DNA of 64,000 bases from Trichopria drosophilae (taxonomy: Eukaryota > Arthropoda > Insecta > Hymenoptera > Diapriidae): NCBI GenBank assembly GCA_030407085.1, contig CM059584.1, forward strand, positions 121,806,501-121,870,500. Direction: 5' to 3'. The translations under genes and the position numbers were made by a program. The notes under the pieces were generated by a model. It was not told where the DNA came from. It saw only the letters and a program-made list of their open reading frames with translations, and made no database searches. This document shows positions 48,015 through 57,174 of the stretch, piece after piece (the first letter of the stretch is position 1; each line of letters opens with the position of its first letter).

Positions 48015-49440
48015 AGACCTTATGGAAATTAGCTTTCGGTGGATTCTCTTCAAACTGCAGGAAAATGTTGTTCATACCAAGCTGATCAAAAGTTCGCATG
48101 GCCATAACGTTACAGCAGGATTTTGGCCCTATGGGCTCTTAAACTCGGAAAATAATGTTTGTATTGCCTCAGCCTAATGTGTGGAGTTGGCGCCATTGTC
48201 ATACCGATTTATTGTTTATACGCTTTCGCTACTGTATTCTAGAAAAGCTCTTGTGCCGCGGTAACACAAAACATGTTTTGAGGTTGTTATGCCGTCGCAA
48301 GGTAATACTGAGTTTATAACCATATCAGCACCACAATTTTGCTGTCGCACGCATAATACTAGCCTGTCCCGGCGTAAAATTATTTTCCGTGAAGGTTGGT
48401 AATTTGCGATAAAACGAATCATTTCTTACAGCATACAAATTAGACATATTTTCTCACCAGCGATTAAAATTGTATTGAAAAATGGTACTCAGAGGTGTTC
48501 GGGATCTCTGATTACGAATCTGAGCTCCAAATTTGAAAATTCAAAATGGCGGAACCGACACGGGGGGGGGGGCAAAAATAAGAAAAATTATTTATTTAAT
48601 GAAAAAGGTTGACCAATCGTTTTCGGGAACCTTTTCGGGACTAAGAGAGTACACGATCTTTCGTCTCGTGTAGAATACGCTATTTTTTCCCAACTTAACT
48701 AGAATGATCATATTCGCGAGCTTGCATCGGTCGTAAGGTGGTCATTTGTAAAATAAATCTAACATTTGAAAAAATCGTTGGTTTACATATGTGACTAAAG
48801 AACCGAAGTTGTAATGTGGATTACAGAAAATCACTTGATAGCGCATGAGGAGATTTTGTTTTTAGTAACTACCTATTTTTACCGTCGGCATTAGCATAAT
48901 TCAATGTGCACCACGTGGATGTTGCTCGACCGTACTTTGCACATCAATGTGGCCCTGAAAAGGGCCTATTGATTGACTAATTGATATTTGATATTTCCTT
49001 GGTGTCGTCAAGAATTTTCACAATTACTTATTTATCATACAAATGTTAGAAAGTAAGAAAGTATCGGAGTTTCCACGATCATCTTATGACGATGCAAGCT
49101 CGCGAATATGATCATTCTAATTAAGTCGGGAAAAAATAGCGTAATCCACATGGGACGAAAGAGGTGTACATTCCGAAAACGATTGGTCAACCTTTTTCGT
49201 TAAATAAATAATTTTTCTTATTTTTGGCCCCCGTGTCGGTTCCGCCATTTTAAATTTTCACATTTTGAGCTCAGATTCGTAATCACAGACCTCTAACACC
49301 TCCGAATACCATTCTTCAATACTATTTTAATCGCTGGTGAGGAAATATGTCTAATTTGTATGCTGTAAGAAATTATTCGTTTCATCGCAAATTACCAACC
49401 TTCACGGAAAATGCACCGAAAGCCAATTTCCATAAGGTCT
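48015..49440. mobile_element. 1.4-kb inverted-repeat element with asymmetric arms
   Basis: The right arm (about 49082-49440) is an inverted copy of the left arm (48015-48044 plus 48385-48738). Shared blocks include gaccttatggaaatt, tgaaggttggtaatttgcg, caaaatggcggaaccg and gaatgatcatattcgcgag. The left arm carries an extra 340 bp (48045-48384) that has no match on the right. It is either an insertion or sequence lost from the right arm at an ATT microhomology. A 343-bp spacer (48739-49081) separates the arms and includes a histone-type stem-loop. No transposase was found. Short frames here are repeat shadows. Confidence 0.65.
48951..48966 (-). promoter_or_regulatory. Exact match to the histone mRNA 3' stem-loop consensus
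   Basis: The minus strand reads GGCCCTTTTCAGGGCC, the canonical 6-bp stem and TTTC loop bound by SLBP in metazoan replication-dependent histone mRNAs. The flank ATA before and ACATT after partly fit the usual A-rich 5' and ACC(C/A)A 3' context. No histone coding sequence is present upstream on this strand, so if genuine it is a captured or orphan stem-loop. Confidence 0.45.
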
Positions 49441-51924
49441 GTTCGTTGGCGGGGTTCGTTGATAATCTTCATGCAATTGAAAGACACTCAAATTATTTTA
49501 GTAATGAAATAACTCTTCCATGTTTTATATTACGACAAATATTTTGATTTAAAAGACAAATATTTAAGGTATTTATAAACTATTTTTACCCATGGTGTTT
49601 AATTTAATATTTCTTTTCGATGTTTTTATCTAAAAATTACTCAAATTCGACACTTTATTTAGTATACCTTTCAGGCTATATTGCCTTAGTTATACATATA
49701 TCGATAAATACTAAATTAAATTAGCTTTATTCTATACAGGCCATAATATGCGGACTAAAAATTACAAGAAACTATTGTTACATACTATATATCCATTATT
49801 AATGCCCTGGAGCAGTTGGTGATTTTGCCATGCGAGAAACCTAACATATGTAGTAAATCCCTGGCAAACGAATCTTATTAACCCGTTTCACAAACAGACG
49901 TTTCTTTCGCAATATACTCTATATATTACCTCCTTATTAAGTTAATTGAATTAAAACATCGGTAAAAGGATTATTGTTATCTTCTTGAAACCATTCCACT
50001 AATTGAGGACAAAATTATGTAAACAATAGATCATTTGTGTAATAGATAATAGTAAACAATCAAAGTTTAAACAAATAAATAAAAATTTATAAGTGATTAT
50101 GTTGCAAACAATTAAACAATTTTCGTCCTTTTTAGTATTAATAAAACCAACTTGTATATTTCAAACGAAACTTAGTTTTATAATGCATTGCACAAATTTT
50201 AGGGTAAAATCCATGAAAGCAAATATAAAAGATAATTCAGAATGACATTGCAATGTGCTCTACAAGATGTCAGATTCGTCACATATGAGGTTTTTCTGAA
50301 CTTGACATGATTAATAAATGACTAATCCTTAGGAGTTCAAGCTCAGAACTTCTCATAAAATGACGTATATGATTTCTTTTACAGCACATTCAGAGACCAT
50401 TCAGAACTCATTTTTATTTTGTTAACTGCAAGAACAAATAATGAATTATCGTCATACAACATTTATTTGTTTTATTAGTCTGCATTGTCTAATAATACAC
50501 TTTTTTTGTTCAGTAACAGAATTTTATTTTAATTTCGAACTTTTTTATTTATTAAAATATAATACGAAGTCATGGGAAAAATAAAAAGATTAAGGGGCAG
50601 AAACAAATCTCAAATTTCCATGACCAACAAGCTCAAATTTACATGACTACTTGTATTAGAAAAATATTATCTTATTTAAGTAAAAAAAGTAATAATTATT
50701 CCAATTTCAACAATAATAACAATAAACAACAGCAAACCAGATTAAAGAACAAATTTTGGAACGCTCATTTGTTTACAAGACGACAATGGTCCGTCTTGCG
50801 CTATACAGGGCGTCCAAAAGGATTTACAGCGTTAGAAAAACTCGTACAGTATTTTTTATTTGTCAGTTATCGATTTTCACAAAAAAACTTCCTCAATTCT
50901 TCTTGTACATGCCCATATTTTGAGTTTTTCCATTTGGTTAATTTTGCTCGACTCCCCAAAGATTGAAGACGTGAGATTTAAAAATCTATAACTTTTCGAA
51001 AGAAGAAAACAAAATTTTCAGACTGCTTGTTGATTTCAGACAACTATAGTGAATATGCTGTAAAAGTTTGAATGGGTTTCCTTTAATCGTTTACGAGTGA
51101 TCGTATTTTGTTTAGAAACCATTGTTTTCACGAGTACTGAACATTTTTATTTTTTTTAACATTAACGATGTTCGTTGTAGGCTAGCTCTATAAACAAGTC
51201 GCTCAATATTATCGTTGATTGCGGGCAATCCGAAATCAATTTCGTGATTAAGGAGGTTTAAAAAATTGTATTTATTTGTATAATGTTGCCCATCATCTGA
51301 GAAGTAAATACATTTTTTACATTCATGTTTCTTTAAATTTTCGAATCATCCGATATAATAGCCATAGTTTTATATTTTAATTCAATACTAGCTTTATATC
51401 TTCACTCGCCAGCGCTCGCTCAGGACATCCGAGTCCTTGACTCCCGAAATTATTCGAAAGGAGTTGGAAATAAAACGCCCGGAGGACTTCGGTACTGAAA
51501 ATTTCTGATGTCATTTCCGGGAAATGATTGGAGAATTTTTGAGGAAGTATTTGCTTATTTATATTTATACAACAATCTCACCTAAATTTCAAGCTTTCCT
51601 TATTCCCGTCCGCAAGTTGCTCCCCTCCTGTACCATTCGTAACATGGCGATTGTTAGTGGGGGGCTCAAACATCGAAAGCTTAGGTAAAGCACTTGCAAG
51701 AATATAATTAAATATAAATTGCACTAATTAAATATGACTGAATTAGACATTGCGTACTTCTTACCTGGTCTCTGTAACGTTGATTGCCAAAATACCTGTG
51801 AAACAATGGAACAAAGCAAAAAGGAAAAAAGGAAAACGTTTAGAACAAAAAAAAGACAACAAAATAACCATTGTCGGGGGAAAGACTATTTCCCCAGCTG
51901 ATCGTGGAAGCTCCATGCAGAATA
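49441..51924. other. AT-rich sequence with a few unassigned patches
   Basis: No gene was recognised. The string acagggcgtccaaaagg at about 50806 resembles the ACAGGGTGTCC termini of common insect elements, but no partner end was found. The 51400-51690 patch is GC-richer and includes ctaaatttcaagctttcc and its partial inverse cgaaagcttagg (about 51587 and 51676), suggesting a small decayed inverted-repeat element. A 107-codon frame at 50643-50966 shows only Asn/Gln-rich sequence. Confidence 0.35.
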
Positions 51925-52172
51925 TACAGTACGTCTCCCTTATTGCATACTGCAGATTTTTCAAAACGGCGGCGGTCTCCGTTATTCTCCACTTCCCCTT
52001 TACCCTCACTCTTAGTGGTCGTCGGTCGACAACGGTTCGAGATTCGCTCAGCCGCGAAGGTTAGGTTAGGACGCAATGGAGGAGGGAAACGGACCGAAGG
52101 GGAATATATGCAATAAGAGATCCTAAATGCAGAGAATAAGGTTGGATTCAATAATAAGGAAACCCTACTGTA
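51925..52172. mobile_element. TA-flanked CAGTA element, word CTTATTGCAT
   Basis: The left end CAGTACGTCTCCCTTATTGC (from 51927) is mirrored by ataataaggaaaccctactg (to 52170), with TA on both sides. An internal tatgcaataagagatcc (about 52107) repeats the subterminal word. The interior carries cacttcccctttaccctcac, related to the shared core of the other elements, and ggttaggttagg. It is non-coding. Confidence 0.55.
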
Positions 52173-54224
52173 GTAGAAAAAAAATAACGAATGAGCCTCA
52201 GGTGCCTTGTACCTTGGAGACAGCTTCGGATGTGGCCAAGACACTCCGATGGGTATAAACACGGCTGAGGACGCTAATCTACGCCAAGGCCATACCAATG
52301 TCGCACAGTGGAGATAGCTGTGGTAGAAGTATGTATGAAGAGGCAAGAAGAAAATTGGAAACCGACGGGCTCCCTCTCCCCTCGCCTCCCGCTACTAGGA
52401 AATGTGGCTCACAGAAGAGAAAGAGTGGTATTCGTGGCTGGGGCTAGACTCCGTCTGGAGGAGCCGTCTACCTTGACTGTGACCGCGGAAAAAACAGCGG
52501 ATGCTCCTCCTAGAGATAAACGGAAGGGAATAATAAATAGCCAGGAGCAAGGCCTTGCTCACAAAAGGATCTACTCGTAGGCGGCTTCTGGACTTAACCT
52601 GCAAAGGAGGCAGGTCACCTACAATAACTCCTTCAATTGAGGGAATTAACTATGTTAGTCAGATATTGCGAAAATAGGAACCTCGATCTCTTTATTGGTT
52701 GTGATGCAAATTCCCACAGCATTCTATAGGGAAGCACCGACATAACGGAGAAAGGAGAAGTCCTCCTGGAGTATCTGTTATCTATGAAACTCGAGCTTGT
52801 AAGCAAAGGCACCGAGCCCAATTTTGTAACGGCAACCAAAGACGAGAGTTTAGGATCTCGCTTTGAGCAGTCATGGCATCCGTGGAGGGTATCAGATGAA
52901 CCTTCACTTTCGGACCATTCGGGGTAGACTGGAGAAGCGGTGTTCTCCAGAGAGATGGTTCCAAAATTCAAGGAAAGGAAGGCTTTAAGAAAAGTGTGGA
53001 ACTTCTTAAGATGTAGAGTACACGGAGATCGTTCTTAGAGGTACCGTGGCAAAGGAGGGCGCCCTTGGAGGATAGCCGCAAGGAAAAATGGAAACTTTGT
53101 TTGGGCAAAGAAGGTACGCAGTGTGGAAGCATGGGCTGCCTTTAAAAATAAGTCTAAGGGTTATAGAAAACTGATTAGGTAGTCTCAAATTAATGCGTGG
53201 AGGGATTTATGTACAGAAATGGAAAATATATCCCCTCCTTCGCTCCCTTTCTCCCTCTCTCCTTCCTCTACATCAAATCTTGCGAGGATACTCTCCAAAG
53301 AGGAGGAGGGTAGTCTACGATTTATCAGGAGGAAGAATGGCGAGTTTGCAAATCCACAAGGGAACCTTGGAACTGTTGCTTACCTGCCACTTTCCAAGTA
53401 TTAATCTGAAACTGAAAAATCGTAGCCTAAGATGTTAATCTAAAAAAGATGTCAAGAGTACTTAATGGATTTCGAGGCGTTGAAGTCGCCGAGACCGGAT
53501 GGCATATATCCGTTTTCCCTTACAGGAAGGCATGGGGCCATTCTGGGGTCATTGACTGAACTTCGGGCATGCGTGGCTCTCGGTTATAAACAAAAGAATG
53601 GAAAAAATCACGCGTCTCACTCATACCCAAAGGTGAAAATGGAAATTTCGTAGAGACAAAGGATTACAGACCGATCAACCTAAAATATTTCCTATTGAAA
53701 CTATTGGTTCAGAAGTATCTGATAGAAGATCCTTTGAAACTTTCACCTTTATGTGGTGAACAGTTCGCCTACCGAGCTGACAAATCTGCTTAGGCAGCAC
53801 TAATGTCAGCAGTGAGATATTTGGAAATGCAACTCAAGATACGCGGAGTGTGCATTGGCGCCTTTCTAGATATTTAGGGAGTTTCCACCTCACCTTGATC
53901 GAAGCAATTCGAAAAGGAGCGGAAGAGAATGGGGTGCCGCGTGAAATTGTTAGATGGATCTCGAGTACCGTAAAAAATATGTATACTTATAGGGAATGGT
54001 AGGCTATCATTGTGGCGGGAATGGTCCCTGGGGACTTCTTACAAGATGGGAGGGAGGAGTGCTATCCAATTTCTGTGGAACATGGTGGCGAATAGTCTGG
54101 GTAGGAAACTAAACTAAAGTGGAACCTATGCGACATGATATGCGGATAATATCGCTATCTTAGAGGAAACTTTGAGGAAGTTTGTAGGAGCTAATTCAAG
54201 AAGCCTTAAAGAACTTTTTGGATA
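52173..54224 (+). pseudogene. Dead non-LTR retrotransposon with endonuclease and RT remnants
   Basis: The endonuclease C-terminal half reads LFIGCDANSHSIL (about 52690), GSTDITEKGEVLLEYLL (about 52733) and DEPSLSDHSG (about 52893), keeping the SDH motif. The RT follows with SPRPDGI (about 53484), TKDYRPINL (about 53660), GEQFAYRADKSA (about 53756) and GAFLDI (about 53860). The active site is YADN (about 54138-54149) in place of YADD. The motif set (DANSHxxxWGSTD; HAYQAGKST-like) is that of R1/LOA-superfamily elements. Frequent stops and shifts show long decay. The element ends about where the next small element (54225) begins; no 3' tail is visible. Confidence 0.65.
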
Positions 54225-54474
54225 TACAGTAGAACCCCTCTTATTTCAATCGTTTCCCCTCACGTCTTCCCCCACCACCACTCGAGCAGAACGTAAAGTA
54301 TCTCGATGTTAATATCTATATTTCAAATTATCGGTGATTTAGCCTATCTCGATTTCAGCTTATACAACGTCAAATTTTATGTGCATGTGAGTGGGGGTAA
54401 GGGGAAAATTGAAATAAGAGGGGTCGGCGCCATCATGAAAAACTTTAACTTAAAATAAGAGGGCTCCTACTGTA
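54225..54474. mobile_element. TA-flanked CAGTAGAACCCCTC element, word CTTATTTCAA
   Basis: CAGTAGAACCCCTCTTATTTCAA starts at 54227, mirrored by aaaataagagggctcctactg ending at 54472, with TA on both sides. An internal copy, gaaaattgaaataagagggg, at about 54403 repeats the terminal word. The shared core cttcccccaccaccact (about 54264) and its inverse gagtgggggtaagggg (about 54389) are present, as is ggcgccatcatg near the right end. It is non-coding. Confidence 0.7.
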
Positions 54475-54820
54475 CTTCCGAAAAGGACGTTCCAGTAATC
54501 TTTAGCAGGCATATGTTTTCTGACGTATTTTGATGTGCTGAATTCGAATATCATGATGAAAATTGGCAGAAATGCGATTATCATGGTGAAAACCACAAAA
54601 CCCCGTAAAAAGCGCTACTTTTAAAAATTTTGTTACGTTTATTTTAAAAACTAAAAATCTGACAGAAAAATGTTTCCAACAAAAAATGTACAGCTAAAAT
54701 TAAAGATGTAAAGATGAAATTCTTTACCAAAATGTTTTTACGCATTTTCTCCGTATTATCAAATGTAACCTCGTAACTGACAGCTAAATATGTTGTAGCA
54801 CTCCGTCATTCCATTCATGT

Positions 54821-55078
54821 TACAGTAGTCCTCCCCTTAAGCTTACTTCCCTTAAGTGTTATACTTCCCGTAACTTTGAAGATTTTCTTCCCGAATGTTT
54901 TATTTTCCCCTCACGGCCTCTCCCATCACCAGGCATTTTAATGCCGCCTGTAAACATGAGCATGCTCGTGGCATGCAGAGGAGCACAGAAAACTCTTGTA
55001 GTGGGGGTTAAGGGAAAATTAAACTTAAATGAAGAAGCGGCCATCTTGACAGCTGACATGTAAAACTCAAGGGGAGGA
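54821..55078. mobile_element. CAGTAGTCCTCC element D, word CTTAAGCTTA, right end truncated
   Basis: The left end is complete: TA, then CAGTAGTCCTCCCCTTAAGC from 54823, followed by repeated cttaag/gttatacttccc words. On the right only actcaaggggagga remains (to about 55078). The terminal CTACTGTA is absent and the sequence runs straight into the next element, which also lacks its CAGTAG. A gcggccatcttgac motif lies 35 bp from the break. Confidence 0.55.
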
Positions 55079-55383
55079 ACCTCAATATTTGCGTTCCCAA
55101 TATTTGCTACCCCCTAATATTTGCCACTAGGTCCGTCCCAATATTTTCCTTACCCCTCGATTGCTGTTCCCCACCACTTCTCACGGAGCGGTATTTCTGG
55201 GGCGACATCACGCATGCGCAATGTAGGAGAGGTTAAACTGATTTCTCCTGGTCGACGCATGCGCGTTCTATAACTGTATGTCGGCTGAGTGGGGGAAAAT
55301 GTCTTCCCCTCACTAGGCAAATATTGGGAGGGATAGAAAAGAACGGACAAGACGGATGAGGCAAATATTAAGGAGGTGGCCAC

Positions 55384-55922
55384 TATTCACTAGTCCTTCT
55401 CTTATTCTAATTTGTCCAGTCAGGCAAGATGGCGGCCTTCTCTTATTCTAATTTTCTCCTCTCTCCCACTAAAAGTTTGCTGTTTCGCTTTTTCTCTCTC
55501 TTTCTCTTTCGCAGCGCATGCGCAGATGTGTGTCATATAGTACAGTGGCCCTCCCCTTATTTTAACTTCTATTATTTTAACTGCGTCCTTTATTTTAACT
55601 TTTTTTCGTCCCTTATGTTAACTTCTTCCCCTCGTGCGTTCCCCCACCATTCGCCATTCGAAAGTGTTTAAAAGAGTGCGGACTGCTGTTCGCGCTTGCG
55701 TATACAGGTGAAGAAGGACGCCACTACATAGCCTCTCTCTGTTTTTATTCTCTCATACTGCCAGTGGTGAGGTTGAGGGGAAGCGGTAAAATAAGGAAAG
55801 AAGCCGCCATCTTCCTTGACTCGAAAAGTTAAAATAAGGGGAGGCCCACTGTAGTAGGTGCGGTGAGGAAATATTGAAAACAGGAGAAGAGAAAAAATTA
55901 GAATAAGGGAAGGGCTACTGTA
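55384..55922. mobile_element. Element A, word CTTATTCTAAT, nested in C and interrupted by B
   Basis: The left CACTAGTCCTTCTCTTATTC is mirrored by gaataagggaagggctactg ending at 55920, with TA after it. The word recurs at 55440 (ttctcttattctaattt) and 55890. It carries caagatggcggcc (about 55426) and an 11-bp gcgcatgcgca (55514-55524). Element B is inserted at 55541-55853. Confidence 0.6.
55541..55853. mobile_element. Element B, word TTATTTTAACT, innermost
   Basis: CAGTGGCCCTCCCCTTATTT from 55543 is mirrored by aaaataaggggaggcccactg ending at 55851, with TA on both sides. Four TTATTTTAACT-type words are spaced at 55557-55625 and two inverse copies lie on the right. The core cttcccctcgtgcgttcccc and gaggttgaggggaag are present. 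The motif ccgccatcttcc lies near the right end. Confidence 0.7.
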
Positions 55923-56031
55923 TTGGGACGGACCTAGTGGCAAATATTCGGAGGCAGAAAATATTTAGAACGCAAATATTGGGGGGGGGGGGACTACTGT
56001 ATATGACAAATTATATACTTACGTATCAACG

Positions 56032-56117
56032 TTAACAGCAAATCCATCTTTTTTCAGCTTCTTCTTCGTTATTCATTTCATAAACATTGCAAACAGGAAG
56101 TTTAAAAAAAGTACGAG
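56032..56117 (-). CDS. Candidate terminal exon of a minus-strand gene
   Basis: On the minus strand, a pyrimidine-rich acceptor (ctttgttttatttgtaagtag) precedes 56117. The frame after two bases reads RTFFKLPVCNVYEMNNEEE and continues AEKRWICC to a TAA at 56032-56034. A GTAAGT donor-like site occurs 10 bp past the stop (56017-56022), so the exon could instead be non-terminal in another frame. The sequence looks coding but is not recognised. It could be the 3' exon of the gene whose TPR-like exon lies at 60833; the phase link to the 60381-60559 exon could not be settled. Confidence 0.3.
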
Positions 56118-57091
56118 CTACTTACAAATAAAACAAAGAAATCTTTTTTATTTCACTCCATACGAAAGTACCGAGTCTGTACAATTGTTCCACTTAAGAT
56201 AAATTGTAAGTGCGCTTGAAACATTATTAAATTTAACATTTACATATACCTAAAAGTCCATTTCTCCACACAATGTGGAAGAAGAAAAATCATAGCACGG
56301 TTCAATATTTACACTTTTTAAAACATACCTCCATCACTTAAGTTTCCACCATTTTTCATGATCGAATAAAAATGATTCCATCGAGTCTAAGAATTTCCAT
56401 AAACACATTTCATATAATTGAAACAAATTTACAAAGGTTCTTTTGAAAATATAAATAAAAAATACTTTATAACCTATACTTATTTACATGTTTCACAAGC
56501 CTCCGATTAGAAAAATACTCTTTAAAACGTTTACTCGAGAAATTTCCTAGACTCGTAAAGTAAAATAAATTATCAAATACAAATACAAACGTACAAAATA
56601 AACAACCGCACTCAGTGATCTCCGTCTTATTGCATTTGTTTCAGTCCGTCAAAAATGTATTTTATGAAATAGTTTGCGCACAACGACAGAGATCGCTGAA
56701 CGTTTTTGTTTTCCTTGGTTCGCCAGTGACCCAATAGTAAAATACAAATCAAAAGTTACTTTCTCTTAAGACACACAATTGGAAATATGGGCATATCTCT
56801 GAAACTTTTCTTTTTTCACTTCAGAAAAAATAAATTTTTAAAGCACACTAACCAAACTTTTTTTTACGTTTATACGAGTTTAAATAGTAAGAAAAATGCT
56901 GTGCCATTCATTTTTTTCAAATGTTAATTGATAAAAAGTAATAATACTCAATTTGCCATATCTATAGACAATGAGTTGTATTATTTGTATTCATACGCAC
57001 GTGTATACAATGAAGAAAAATAAATATTTATTTGTACTTATTTCATTACATAATATAAATTTATCACTTCTTAAAAATGATAGTTTTATTC

Positions 57092-57094
<3 letters not shown>
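56118..57094. other. AT-rich sequence, possible intron
   Basis: No exon or element was recognised. The region ends at a TC/TA microsatellite. Confidence 0.35.
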
Positions 57095-57139
<45 letters not shown>

Positions 57140-57174
57140 CTCTGCCTCTCTCTCTGTCTCTCTCCCTCTCTCTT
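57095..57174 (+). repeat. (TC)n/(TA)n microsatellite at the 5' side of the non-LTR insertion
   Basis: Pure TC for about 28 bp, then TA for about 17 bp, then interrupted TC. The last 11 bases, CCCTCTCTCTT (57164-57174), are repeated just after the element. Confidence 0.9.

Larger units (their letters stand above)
55079..56001. mobile_element. CAGTAGT(C)n element C, word AATATTTGC, outermost of three nested elements
   Basis: The left part has four AATATTTGC/AATATTTT words (55084-55150) including the block cactaggtccgtcccaata. The right part has its inverse (tattgggacggacctagtgg, 55921-55940) and four GCAAATATT-type words, then a run of 13 G and ACTACTG to 55999 with TA after it. Additional GCAAATATT words lie at 55316 and 55362. 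The left terminal CAGTAG is lost at the junction with element D. Element A interrupts it at 55386. Confidence 0.6.

Noticed and set aside
48901..49100. A histone gene next to the stem-loop
   Set aside because: Neither strand around 48967-49300 encodes recognisable histone C-termini; only the stem-loop is present.
50806..50822. ACAGGGCGTCC-type element end as a complete transposon
   Set aside because: No inverted partner was found within the following several kilobases.
52308..53653. Several overlapping open frames on both strands at 52.3-53.7 kb as host genes
   Set aside because: They are fragments or shadows of the decayed non-LTR element, whose endonuclease and RT motifs lie in order across shifted frames.
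55429..55943. Open frames of 80-91 codons within nested elements A and B
   Set aside because: They run through terminal repeats and subterminal words and have no domain or conserved start.
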